Below are positions 1 through 8,166 of a DNA stretch of 64,000 bases, piece after piece; position 1 is the stretch's first letter, and every line of letters starts with the position of its first letter. Both the position numbers and the translations under genes were made by a program. Under the pieces are notes generated by a model, which saw nothing but the letters and a program-made list of their open reading frames with translations, made no database searches and was not told the DNA's origin. Source of the DNA: CAVTLG01 sp963735495 (lineage in GTDB: Bacteria; Chloroflexota; Ktedonobacteria; Ktedonobacterales; Ktedonobacteraceae); NCBI GenBank assembly GCA_963735495.1, contig CAVTLG010000002.1, forward strand, positions 1,488,001 to 1,552,000. The letters are read 5' to 3'.

Positions 1-1
1 T

Positions 2-1459
2 TATGAATGTTACCTGGCTTTAGGACATATTCACGCGCTGTGGCGACCGAAGGATGGTCGCATCAAAGATTTTATCGCCACTCCTAAATTGAATGGGTAT
101 CAGTCGTTGCATACGACTGTTTTTTGTTTGCAGGACCGTCTGGCAGAGATCCAGATTCGCACCTATGATATGCAGCGCACGGCTGATTATGGCATTGCCA
201 GCTACTGGTACTTGAAGGAGCGTGTGGGCAAGGACGAAAAGGCGGGGAGCGGCAAAAAAGAGCCGACGCCGAGCAGTTGGCGTCTCTCGTACCGTGAAAT
301 GGTAGCCTGGATCGAGCAGTTGCGCGAGTGGCAGCGCGAATTGCCGCAGCGCAGCGCTGACGAATTTGTTGAGGCAGTCAAAGGTGATATCTTTCAAGAG
401 CAGATCTTTGTGTTTACGCCCAAAGGTGACGTAAAGGACCTGCCGCGTGGTTCGACGCCATTGGACATGGCTTACCGCATTCATACTGATCTGGGGGATC
501 ATTGTGCCGGTGCGCGGATTATTACAAATCAGGATGAGAGTGGTCGCCTGGTCACTCGTCTCGTGCCACTCGATTATGAATTGAAGGGCGGCGAGATTGT
601 CGATATCATGGTGAACCGTACCGTGCATCCCACGCGTGACTGGCTCTCTTTTGCACGCACGGCGGCAGCGCGTAACAAGATTCGGCGTTATCTCAAAACC
701 TATGAGCGCGAGATTAATCTGCAACTGGGTCGTGAGCGGCTGGACCTGGCTTTGAAGGCTGCTGGCCAGGTTGGTGTCAGCGATGTTGTTGAAGATCTGC
801 TGCTGCGTCTCTGCACTGAGGGCGAGGCAGCCAGTACGACTTTCAAAAAGTATGCCACACGTGACGATATCTACGTTGCGCTTGGGCGTGAAGATTTGCC
901 AGGCGAACAGGTGTTAGAGCATCTGCTGCCACTCTTGCCAAAGCAGGATGAGGCCAGCACCGAAAATGGCAACCATCCTGATGAGAATGAAAATGATTAT
1001 CTTCAGGACAGGGATGGCGAGGTTGCGCGTCTGGTGAAACTGGCGCAATGCTGTTGTCCTATCCCGGGAGATGCGATAATGGGCTTTTTTTCACCGGGCA
1101 AGGGCATGCTGGTGCATCGCGCTGACTGCCGGACATTGCGCCGTTACCGCGACCATGTCAGTGCGCTGGTAGATCTTGACTGGTTGCGCATAAAGCCGGA
1201 GTACTACCTGGTGCCGATCACACTGGTCGCGCATGATCGTGCGGGCTTACTGCGCGATGTGGCGGCTGTGGTCGCCGACTCGAGTATCAACATGACCGCT
1301 GTTACTTCTACTACCAATGCTTCTTTACAGAAAGCCGTGATTACAGCGACACTGGAAATTGCGGCAGAGACGGGCGTCATCGACCAGATTGAACGCATTT
1401 TGCGTCGTCTGCGCCAGGTGAAAAATGTTGTCAATGTAGAGCGTGCTGTAGGAAAATAG
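2..1459 (+). CDS. relA: (p)ppGpp synthetase, RelA/SpoT family, 5' end outside window
   Basis: Open from the first bases of the window, so the start and the N-terminal HD region are missing; 485 residues are visible. The visible part begins in the synthetase domain (RIKDFIATPKLNGY near residue 20, EIQIRT near 50), followed by a TGS domain (IFVFTPKGDVKDLP near 135), a cysteine-rich motif (CCCPIPGD near 350) and a C-terminal ACT domain (LVAHDRAGLLRDVAA near 405). Members make the alarmone (p)ppGpp from GTP/GDP and ATP on starved ribosomes. The usual AAHW after the EIQIRT motif reads ASYW. It lies directly upstream of a second, similar gene in the same direction, a tandem duplication. Whether it can hydrolyse (p)ppGpp cannot be judged here because the HD domain is off the edge. 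Confidence 0.93.
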   Translation, partial: YECYLALGHIHALWRPKDGRIKDFIATPKLNGYQSLHTTVFCLQDRLAEIQIRTYDMQRTADYGIASYWYLKERVGKDEKAGSGKKEPTPSSWRLSYREMVAWIEQLREWQRELPQRSADEFVEAVKGDIFQEQIFVFTPKGDVKDLPRGSTPLDMAYRIHTDLGDHCAGARIITNQDESGRLVTRLVPLDYELKGGEIVDIMVNRTVHPTRDWLSFARTAAARNKIRRYLKTYEREINLQLGRERLDLALKAAGQVGVSDVVEDLLLRLCTEGEAASTTFKKYATRDDIYVALGREDLPGEQVLEHLLPLLPKQDEASTENGNHPDENENDYLQDRDGEVARLVKLAQCCCPIPGDAIMGFFSPGKGMLVHRADCRTLRRYRDHVSALVDLDWLRIKPEYYLVPITLVAHDRAGLLRDVAAVVADSSINMTAVTSTTNASLQKAVITATLEIAAETGVIDQIERILRRLRQVKNVVNVERAVGK

Positions 1460-1752
1460 GGCTAGCTTTGCTTGTGGGTGCTCTCAACCTGTCGTGGGTA
1501 CCCTGAGTGGCCAAGGACCAGGCATCCTCTTCCCATCCCAGGTGTATCCACGAAGGTGTGCGTTAGCGTTACCCTACTTTTTTTTGTGCTGTGTGTTGAC
1601 CTGCGTCAATATAACCAGGAACGGCATGCTACGTATATTTTAAGGATGTTCTTGTAAATAGCAAGCGGCGTATAGCGTATAGTGTATATTGGTCGGTGGA
1701 ATTGTTATTCGTTCGAGTTACTCTGGCTCGCCCAGATGGTTATAGATGATTT
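1460..1752. other. intergenic region with short tandem repeats
   Basis: No gene is seen between the two RelA-type genes. The stretch holds a small palindrome (TTGAC, 4-base loop, GTCAA at 1596-1609) and three tandem 7-base units (GCGTATA, GCGTATA, GTGTATA at 1668-1688) just upstream of the second gene. The function is unknown; the second gene probably has its own promoter here. Confidence 0.4.
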
Positions 1753-4227
1753 ATGATAGATAGGTCTGTAGAACAACATTTTGTAGGACATACCTACCCG
1801 GATGCCATGGCACACCTGCTCTCGCTCGTGAGTTCCTATATGACTCTCGGTGAAGTTGACAAGGTGTTGCTGGCCTTCGATCTTGCGCAAGAGACCTGTC
1901 AGAATGTTCCTGGAGTGGCGGCGCGTCCGATTCCGCCGCTGGAACATGCGCTAGCGGTCACAACTATTCTTGCGCAGGTCATGCATGTCGATGCAATTGG
2001 TATCTCTGCTGGCCTGGTCTTCGAGGCCGTTGATGCTGATCTCCTCTCGCTTGAGCGGGTCGAACAGGTGCTAGGTACCCCTACTGCGCGTGTCGTCGGG
2101 AGTATGGCACGTCTCAACATCCTGGAGCGCAAGAAGCAGAACGTTGTGACTGGTGCTATGCTAGCAATTCAGAGCATGCCAGCTATAACCTCCAAAAAAG
2201 TATACGATGAGCGCGAGAGTACAGGTATGCCTCAGCCGGCTGAAAACAAGAAGCCACGTATCCGTGAAGCGATGCGTCGCCAGCAGGCTGAAACTGTGCG
2301 TAAGATGTTTATGGCTATGGCCGATGATCCGCGCGTTGTCCTGCTCAAGCTCGCCTATCGTTTGCACGCGATGCGCCTGGTGTGTGTACCTTTCTATCAA
2401 GGTGATCGTCAAGAGATGCTCACGATGGCAGAGGAGACGCGCGAGATCTACGCCCCACTGGCCGGACGCCTGGGTATGTCGAAGATTGAGAGTGAGTTGC
2501 AGGATCTCGCCTTCCAGGTGCTTGAGCCAGATAAATATAGCTGGGTGGGCGATATCGTCGAAATGGAGAGCGAGCACTGGCGTTCTTACGTTGAGCGTGT
2601 GTGTGGGGTGTTGCGTACAGAGATGGCCACAGTTGGTGTGAAGGCGGAGATATCTGGACGTGTGAAGCACGCCTATAGTTTCTATCGCAAGCTGGCGCGC
2701 AACATGGGTGATACCGAAGACCTGGAGCACTTGAAAGCTGCTGCCGACATCAGCCAGATCCACGATCTGATTGCCTTCCGTATCCTGGTTGATACCACGA
2801 CTGACTGCTATATTGCGCTGGGACATGTCCATAGCCTCTGGAAGCCAAAAGAAGGACGCATCAAGGATTTTATCGCTAATCCTAAGCCCAATGGCTATAG
2901 TGCGCTGCATACGACTGTTTTCTGCCTGGATGATCAATTGGTAGAGATCCAGATTCGGACGCACTCGATGCATGAGATGGCCGAGTATGGTGTCGCCATG
3001 CACTGGCACTACAAGGATATTGGTGATCATGCTTCGGCATCCGCGAAAGAACTGCTGACCTGGTTGCATCAATTGGCTGATTGGCAGCACGATCTGCGCG
3101 CGGCCAATACAAGTGATGCTGAGTTTGTCGAAGCCGTCAAAGGTGATATCTTCCAGGAGCAGATTTTTGTGTTTACACCCAAGGGTGAGGTGAAAGATCT
3201 GCCGGTTGGTTCGACGCCGCTCGATTTTGCCTATCGTATCCATACCATGGTTGGTGATAGATGTGCGGGTGCGCGTATTATCACGCAGGTGGGCAATGAC
3301 GATGGAGAGCGCCTGGTAACGCGCATGGTGCCGCTGGACTATGAGTTGAAGAGCGGGGACATCGTCGATATTGTGACGAACCGTACGGCGCATCCTACGC
3401 GCGATTGGTTAAATTTTGCGCGGACGGCAGCGGCGCGTAACAAGATCCGGCGTTATCTCAAAACCTATGAGCGCCCTATCAATATCCAGATTGGGCGTGA
3501 GCGGCTAGATCGTGAATTGAAGGCGGCGAGTCAGCGCAGTCTGGATAATGTGACTGAGGATGCAGAGGACTGGCTGTGCAAAGAGCTGAATATGGAGTCG
3601 TTAGACGATCTGCTGGCGGCTATTGGCGCCGACGATGTGCGCCCACGCGCGGCTACTGTCAAGCTGATTGAATACTGGCAACTCCGTGAGGGCAAAGAGA
3701 GCAAGGATACAAGGGAGAGCGAGGAGCCAATCTCGTTGCCTACGACCAGTGCGAAGCAGGTCAGTAGTGGGCAAATGGAAGTTGCCGGTGTGAGTGGCTT
3801 GCTGACGAAGCTGGCGAACTGTTGTTGTCCTCTGCCGGGAGATGAGATTGTGGGCTTTGTCAGTCGTGGAAAGGGCGTGATTGTGCATCGTGTCAATTGT
3901 CGCAACCTGGCGCGCTTCCGCGAACGTGATAACGAACGACTTGTGCCTGTTAGCTGGCATGGCATGCAGCAGCAAACATACCACGCGCCGATTGTGATTA
4001 CGGCTCGTGATCGCAGTGGCTTGATCCGCGACCTGGCGACCGTCGTTTCTGATGCCGGAGCTAACCTGATGTCTGTCAATTTCCATATCGGTGGCAATAA
4101 AGAGACGATTGTGGTGAACGTCACAGTGGAGATTACCGATCTGGAACAGTTGCAGCGGCTCTTTACGCGCCTTGAGCGAGTCAAGGATGTCCTGCATGTC
4201 GAACGCGATCTGGGCAAACAAAAATAA
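1753..4227 (+). CDS. relA: (p)ppGpp synthetase, RelA type with degenerate hydrolase domain
   Basis: 824 residues, full-length for long RSH proteins. Order: HD-like domain (about 55-210), synthetase domain (about 290-425, with HDLIAFRI at 337-344 and VEIQIRT at 397-403), TGS (about 460-525), cysteine motif NCCCPLPGD (about 690) and ACT (about 735-815). Synthetase catalytic Asp338 and Glu398 are present. In the HD domain the first His is kept (His65), but the HD pair that normally binds metal reads Phe90-Glu91, the following ED reads Asp94-Ala95, and the KLAD motif Asp is Tyr202. By family knowledge this predicts a synthetase that cannot hydrolyse (p)ppGpp, like E. coli RelA. The start is the ATG that gives the complete N-terminus; no strong ribosome site is evident. 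Confidence 0.95.
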   Translation: MIDRSVEQHFVGHTYPDAMAHLLSLVSSYMTLGEVDKVLLAFDLAQETCQNVPGVAARPIPPLEHALAVTTILAQVMHVDAIGISAGLVFEAVDADLLSLERVEQVLGTPTARVVGSMARLNILERKKQNVVTGAMLAIQSMPAITSKKVYDERESTGMPQPAENKKPRIREAMRRQQAETVRKMFMAMADDPRVVLLKLAYRLHAMRLVCVPFYQGDRQEMLTMAEETREIYAPLAGRLGMSKIESELQDLAFQVLEPDKYSWVGDIVEMESEHWRSYVERVCGVLRTEMATVGVKAEISGRVKHAYSFYRKLARNMGDTEDLEHLKAAADISQIHDLIAFRILVDTTTDCYIALGHVHSLWKPKEGRIKDFIANPKPNGYSALHTTVFCLDDQLVEIQIRTHSMHEMAEYGVAMHWHYKDIGDHASASAKELLTWLHQLADWQHDLRAANTSDAEFVEAVKGDIFQEQIFVFTPKGEVKDLPVGSTPLDFAYRIHTMVGDRCAGARIITQVGNDDGERLVTRMVPLDYELKSGDIVDIVTNRTAHPTRDWLNFARTAAARNKIRRYLKTYERPINIQIGRERLDRELKAASQRSLDNVTEDAEDWLCKELNMESLDDLLAAIGADDVRPRAATVKLIEYWQLREGKESKDTRESEEPISLPTTSAKQVSSGQMEVAGVSGLLTKLANCCCPLPGDEIVGFVSRGKGVIVHRVNCRNLARFRERDNERLVPVSWHGMQQQTYHAPIVITARDRSGLIRDLATVVSDAGANLMSVNFHIGGNKETIVVNVTVEITDLEQLQRLFTRLERVKDVLHVERDLGKQK

Positions 4228-4244
4228 ATGCTTCTCCGTCCATT

Positions 4245-4320
4245 TGGGAAACCGGGTAGGGGCGTCACCTTGCGTGCGCCCCCAGGGCGGAGGCGAGCGC
4301 CGCCCCTACCCGGTTTCCCA
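4245..4320. repeat. GGGTAGGGGC palindromic repeat, copy A
   Basis: The ends are a perfect 20-base inverted repeat: TGGGAAACCGGGTAGGGGCG at 4245-4264 and its complement at 4301-4320. The middle is rich in GCG and CCC. Read on the minus strand it matches the copies at 33650-33720 and 48896-48968 (GGGTAGGGGC ... GGCGCACGC.AGGT.GACGCCCCTACCC). It lies just after the stop of the relA gene and could act as a transcription barrier or a mobile hairpin repeat. Confidence 0.85.
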
Positions 4321-4346
4321 GACCGCAATAAATAAGGCACAGCACA

Positions 4347-4401
4347 CAAAGTCCCCCAAGAGGATATACTTGCGAGAAGTACACCCTCCTGGGGGACTTT
4401 G
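4347..4401. terminator. bidirectional terminator between relA and sigma factor
   Basis: CAAAGTCCCCCA (4347-4358) pairs perfectly with TGGGGGACTTTG (4390-4401); the loop holds a second small stem (TACTT, loop, AAGTA). The flanks are A/T-rich on both sides and the two neighbouring genes converge, which fits termination in both directions. Confidence 0.8.
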
Positions 4402-4425
4402 ATCAGCTATGTTTACATGTTTGAA

Positions 4426-5667
4426 TTAGCCACGTAAGCGATCAAGGACAGGTGGCTGACGTAGTTTCGCCAGGGCACCGGCTTCAATCTGACGCACCCG
4501 TTCGCGCGTAATGCCCAGTTCACGTCCGACCTGTTCGAGCGGATGTGCCTGACCATTCCCCAAACCAAAACGTAGCTGTAAGACAAGCTGCTCACGTGGC
4601 GTAAGCACCGATTCCAGTACGCTCTGCACTTCATCTTTGAGGGTCTGAGTAGTCGCCAGTTCCTCGGGTGAGGCTGATTCTGTATCGGCCAGCACATCGC
4701 CCAGTTCCTGCTCTTCGTCCTCGCCGACAGGCAATTCCAGGGAAACAGGAGCGCCGGGTGCGGATTGTAGTTCGATCATGCGTAAAGGATCAAGGCCGGT
4801 GGCCTCTGCCAATTCTACTTCCGTTGGCTCACGTCCAAGTTCCTGCAACAGACGCTGGCGTTCGCGGCGAATACGGTTCAAGGCCGTATTGACGTAAACG
4901 GGTAAGCGAATCGTGCGACCCTTGTCAGCCACGGCACGGCTAATGGCCTGACGAATCCACCAGGTAGCATGAGTAGAGAAACGATGCCCACGACGCCAAT
5001 CATAACGCTGAACCGCGCGGATCAAACCGATATTGCCTTCCTGGATCAAATCCAGCAAGGTCAGGCCACGTCCAACATAGCGTTTCGCAATGCTTACGAC
5101 GAGGCGCAGGTTTGCCAGAATAAACTGTTTCATGGCATCGCGGTCGCCACTTTCAATACGCTTCGCCAGTTCGACTTCCCGCTCATGCGTGATCATCGGA
5201 ACGCGACCGATTTCACGTAAATACGTCATTACGGCGTCAGATTCACCAACATCGGCGGGATTGACCGCATGTTCGTCCTGATCTTCTGAGCGTCGACGGC
5301 GTACAGCGGCAGGACGCCGCGCAGGATGTTCACCCTCGCTGGCTATCGTTGGTAATATCGCAATGGCATCTTCCAGATCTGGTACACCAGCTAATGGAGC
5401 CATTTCTTCCTGCACATTGCCTGCTTCTTCCATCTCAAGCGGCCCTGTCTCTAACTCAAGCGGTCCAGTTTCCAGCGTACCGAGATCTTCCTCCAACTCT
5501 GGCTCGCCCTTATCATCATCCGTTTCTCCGTCATCCTCGGGTGTATAATCAAGATCCTTGGCAAGGAGCTGCTCGACAATGTCGAATGGCTTCTCTGAAT
5601 CGACTTGCTCTGTTGATTTATGTAATGTAAGCGTTGTTCCCGTCATGGCACGCTTGGTATCTATCAT
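4426..5667 (-). CDS. rpoD: RNA polymerase sigma factor, sigma-70 group 1/2
   Basis: 413 residues. An acidic, low-complexity N-terminus (1-125) precedes region 1.2 (DAVMTYLREIGRVPMIT), region 2 (FILANLRLVVSIAKRYVGRG; YDWRRGHRFSTHATWWIRQA for -10 recognition and melting), region 3 and region 4 (LTPREQLVLQLRFGL, then the helix-turn-helix GRELGITRERVRQIEAGAL). This is the architecture of the housekeeping factor or of a close group 2 paralog; which one cannot be told from this window. The ATG is preceded by GGAGGGCG on the minus strand, 4 bases upstream. The long acidic leader is more variable than the rest. It converges with relA across a strong terminator. Confidence 0.93.
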   Translation of the reverse strand: MIDTKRAMTGTTLTLHKSTEQVDSEKPFDIVEQLLAKDLDYTPEDDGETDDDKGEPELEEDLGTLETGPLELETGPLEMEEAGNVQEEMAPLAGVPDLEDAIAILPTIASEGEHPARRPAAVRRRRSEDQDEHAVNPADVGESDAVMTYLREIGRVPMITHEREVELAKRIESGDRDAMKQFILANLRLVVSIAKRYVGRGLTLLDLIQEGNIGLIRAVQRYDWRRGHRFSTHATWWIRQAISRAVADKGRTIRLPVYVNTALNRIRRERQRLLQELGREPTEVELAEATGLDPLRMIELQSAPGAPVSLELPVGEDEEQELGDVLADTESASPEELATTQTLKDEVQSVLESVLTPREQLVLQLRFGLGNGQAHPLEQVGRELGITRERVRQIEAGALAKLRQPPVLDRLRG

Positions 5668-5973
5668 TGTGCGCCCTCCATGAAAAGTAGTATATCCTAA
5701 GCAGCAAGATATAGATGTCAGTCTGGTCCTACACTCAGGGAAAGCGAGCCTTCAACGGACCCAAATGTCCGTGCGCCGAGTGGGAGGAAATCAATGACAT
5801 GCCTTTCTGTCTCTGTTAGTAGAAACATTGCCAGGTCGGAAATTATTCCTGCTCTAATTATAACGCAAGTCCCCCTTTCATTCCAGTGCCTAGGGCGTTT
5901 TTTTGACGGATTTTTGTCGGGAAACCTATAACCTGGGTATTTTCCGTCTTTCTCTTATACGTTTGACCCCCCT

Positions 5974-6681
5974 TCAAAGTGGCAAAGAATCCCACCCTTT
6001 TTGCTTTATCTTTAATTTGACCCGTCGATTTTTGTCGATACTTTGTGCCGTGGTGCTTTTTTGTGTCGCTTTCATCCGTCGCAGCAGTTTTACCAGCGTG
6101 AAAATACAATAGATGAGCACAAGTAACGCAATGATCAGTAAAGATACGGTTGTGAGCATATCCCCCACAGCTTCCAGGCTGGCACCAAAGGTATAGCCGA
6201 GCACAAGTGGGATCATTGAGCCGATGGTTTCGCCAATGGCGTCAAAGATCAGGAAGCGGTGATAGGGATAGACTTCCGCGCCTGCGACGATATTCGTTGC
6301 GCCTCCGAGCGCAGTCACCAGGCAGCGGCTGAGCAGTATGGCCCACGCGCCGCGTTTCTGGAAGTAGCTTTGCGAGCGCGCAATGATCTGCGGTGAGATA
6401 ATGCCGAAGCGGTGTTTTTGTGCTAACCAGAGCAAGACTTTGCTCCCTATGTGGCGTCCAATCCAGTAGCCTGCGTTATCACCGCTCACAGAGGCCGTGA
6501 TGGAGATAAGGGCGAGGATAATGATATTGAAGTCGCCGAGTGCGGCAAATGCGCCGGCGGCCAACATCATGAGTCCTATAGGCAGTGGTGCTCCCAGGGC
6601 AGCTATAAAAATACTGAGCCAGAGTGCCGGGTAGCCGTAGGTTTGTAAGCCATTGACCAGATAAGGTAGGATAATGCTCAA
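5974..6681 (-). CDS. DedA family membrane protein
   Basis: 235 residues with several hydrophobic segments and the DedA/SNARE-associated core: GAPLPIGLMMLAAGAFAALG near residue 30, SGDNAGYWIGRHIG near 66 and SRCLVTALGGATNIVAG near 120. DedA proteins are inner-membrane lipid or undecaprenyl-phosphate transporters/flippases; the specific substrate is not known here. The C-terminus is a basic, Lys/Arg-rich tail facing the cytosol. The start is TTG, overlapping the stop of the upstream gene by 4 bases (TTGA), so the two are translationally coupled. Confidence 0.85.
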   Translation of the reverse strand: MSIILPYLVNGLQTYGYPALWLSIFIAALGAPLPIGLMMLAAGAFAALGDFNIIILALISITASVSGDNAGYWIGRHIGSKVLLWLAQKHRFGIISPQIIARSQSYFQKRGAWAILLSRCLVTALGGATNIVAGAEVYPYHRFLIFDAIGETIGSMIPLVLGYTFGASLEAVGDMLTTVSLLIIALLVLIYCIFTLVKLLRRMKATQKSTTAQSIDKNRRVKLKIKQKGWDSLPL

Positions 6682-7091
6682 TACTCTATCCCTTTCGCTG
6701 TCATTTGGGATGGCATGGGCGTCATGGGCGGCCTGCTTTGTGGCTTGAAGGGATGTTGCTGGCGATACTGTAAAATCGTGTTTTGGGCGTCTTGGATGAT
6801 TACTTTTACCGGGCGTTTGCTTTTGGCGGCAATCATCGCCAGGGTCTTGTGACGTGCCGTAGCAGGATTTTGCTGCAATGATTGGTATAGTATGCTTGTG
6901 GGTATATGGTAGGTGTGCGCGATATAGGGGATGGTCATCCAGGATTGCAGCAGATGGACATCGCCAGTCTGGGCCTGAGATTGTTGTTGGTGAAAGCTTT
7001 GTATTGCTCTTACTGTCGCATTTGCTGCAAGTGCCGTTCCACCGAGGGCAATTAAGAGTAAGGCACAGGTAACGATGAAACGGCTACGCAT
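6678..7091 (-). CDS. secreted small protein of unknown function, coupled to DedA
   Basis: 137 residues from the chosen ATG. A clear signal peptide (MRSRFIVTCALLLIALGGTALA) ends at an AxA site, followed by a soluble domain with WMTIPYIAHTYHIPTSILYQ and a Pro/Met-rich tail. I do not recognise the family. The domain looks like a short helical fold with a His/Tyr-rich segment. A TTG two codons upstream (7097) has a better-spaced GGAG, so the true start may be there. Its stop overlaps the DedA start by 4 bases, so a role next to DedA in the envelope is likely. It is divergent from dut with only about 70 bases between the two starts. Confidence 0.7.
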   Translation of the reverse strand: MRSRFIVTCALLLIALGGTALAANATVRAIQSFHQQQSQAQTGDVHLLQSWMTIPYIAHTYHIPTSILYQSLQQNPATARHKTLAMIAAKSKRPVKVIIQDAQNTILQYRQQHPFKPQSRPPMTPMPSQMTAKGIEY

Positions 7092-7124
7092 ACTCAAAGG
7101 ACACACTCCAACTTACAAAATCTC

Positions 7125-7153
7125 TTGACGTGACGTCTTCTATTCTCTAGAAT
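7125..7153 (+). promoter_or_regulatory. promoter of dut, leaderless layout
   Basis: TTGACG (7125-7130), 17-base spacer, TAGAAT (7148-7153). The expected transcription start falls at about 7160-7161, the A of the dut ATG, and no ribosome binding site precedes the gene. Confidence 0.7.
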
Positions 7154-7160
7154 AACGCAT

Positions 7161-7610
7161 ATGGACACTTTTGTACAAGTCTTGAACGTAAATATCAAGC
7201 GAGTTGATACAAGTTTGCCTTTACCTGTGTATGCTACTGCCGGGTCGGTTGGCTTTGATTTGTTGTGTCGCGAGGATACTGCGATTGCCGCGCGCGAACT
7301 CGGGCTTATTCCTGCGAACCTGATTGTGCAAACGCCGGCTGGCTACATGCTGTTGTTGACGATGCGCAGCAGTACTGCGCGCCGTAAGGGACTGTTAATT
7401 CCCAATGGGGTTGGAGTTATCGACCAGGATTATACTGGCGAGGGCGATGAGTTGTTGCTATCTGTCTATAACTTTCGTGATGAAGCAGTCACCGTGCTGC
7501 GTGGTGAACGTATTGCGCAAGGGTTATTTGTGCCTATTGCGCGCGTTGTCTGGAACGAGGTGGAGCAGATGGGAGCGGGCCGGGGGGGATTTGGAAGTAC
7601 AGGTACATAA
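7161..7610 (+). CDS. dut: deoxyuridine 5'-triphosphate nucleotidohydrolase (dUTPase)
   Basis: 149 residues, normal for trimeric dUTPases. All five motifs are visible: AGSVGFDL (motif 1), MRSSTARRKG (2), NGVGVIDQDYTGEGDE (3, with the catalytic Asp), RGERIAQ (4) and RGGFGSTG (5, the flexible C-terminal arm). It converts dUTP to dUMP and pyrophosphate, keeping uracil out of DNA and feeding dTMP synthesis. The ATG begins at the predicted transcription start, with no Shine-Dalgarno. Two bases after its stop follows a J-domain gene, so they form one operon. Confidence 0.95.
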   Translation: MDTFVQVLNVNIKRVDTSLPLPVYATAGSVGFDLLCREDTAIAARELGLIPANLIVQTPAGYMLLLTMRSSTARRKGLLIPNGVGVIDQDYTGEGDELLLSVYNFRDEAVTVLRGERIAQGLFVPIARVVWNEVEQMGAGRGGFGSTGT

Positions 7611-7612
7611 TT

Positions 7613-7957
7613 ATGACACTACCAGATTACTATGCTATGCTCGAAGTGTCTTCGCGGGCCACACCTGAGCAGATCAAACAGGCGTATCGCCGCCTGGCGC
7701 GTCGCTACCATCCCGATCTGAACAAACAGGCAGAGGATAGCCGTATTAAGCAATTGAACGAAGCCTATACTGTGCTGAGCGATGTCGCGCGGCGCACCGC
7801 GTATGATATCCAACGCCTGGAGGAACTGAGGCGCGCGATTTTGTTGGATGTGATCCGGCGTCAGCGCGAGCAAGCGCAACAGCAGCCCAGGATGACCTGG
7901 ACCGAGGGTGTTTTTGGTTTCGTCCGAGAATTGAGAAAAGGTCTGCGCGAAGAATAG
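7613..7957 (+). CDS. short J-domain protein (DnaJ-like)
   Basis: 114 residues. Residues 5-65 form a J domain: DYYAMLEVSSRATPEQIKQA, RRLARRYHPDLNKQ with the invariant HPD, and LNEAYTVLSDVARRTAYD. There is no Gly/Phe region, zinc finger or C-terminal substrate domain, so it is a J-domain-only co-chaperone that would stimulate an Hsp70. The tail is charged (Arg/Gln-rich) and ends in a possible amphipathic helix. It starts 2 bases after dut. Confidence 0.88.
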   Translation: MTLPDYYAMLEVSSRATPEQIKQAYRRLARRYHPDLNKQAEDSRIKQLNEAYTVLSDVARRTAYDIQRLEELRRAILLDVIRRQREQAQQQPRMTWTEGVFGFVRELRKGLREE

Positions 7958-7967
7958 GCGCGCGAAA

Positions 7968-8008
7968 AGCAGGAGAGCGTCACTTGTTCACAGCGACGCT
8001 CTCCTGCT
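7968..8008. terminator. hairpin terminator after the J-domain gene
   Basis: AGCAGGAGAGCGTC (7968-7981) pairs perfectly with GACGCTCTCCTGCT (7995-8008), with AAAA before and TTT after. It lies between convergent genes (J-domain on plus, a 36-residue gene on minus) and can serve both. Confidence 0.85.
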
Positions 8009-8011
8009 GGT

Positions 8012-8122
8012 TTACCGTCCGTGTTCCTCGCGCCGCGTCTGCAGAAACGAGAGAATAAGTGAGCCGACCAGGACACCGACCAGGACAATCTCCATAGTGC
8101 TAAATGTTTTCTTCTTTTGCAT
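8012..8122 (-). CDS. 36-residue single-helix membrane protein
   Basis: A short reading frame with a strong ribosome binding site (AAGGAG, 7 bases before ATG). It encodes MQKKKTFSTMEIVLVGVLVG followed by SLILSFLQTRREEHGR: a basic N-terminus, one transmembrane helix (about residues 11-28) and a charged C-terminus. The good ribosome site, the membrane-protein layout and a terminator directly after the stop support a real gene. The function is unknown; such small proteins often modulate larger membrane proteins. Confidence 0.65.
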   Translation of the reverse strand: MQKKKTFSTMEIVLVGVLVGSLILSFLQTRREEHGR

Positions 8123-8166
8123 GTTTGCTACTCCTTGATGATCTGCTGCGACCAACATACAACATC

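Noticed and set aside
2161..3393. Long reverse-strand open frame (410 residues) inside relA
   Set aside because: It lies entirely opposite a strongly supported gene and has no known motif; a shadow of the codon pattern.
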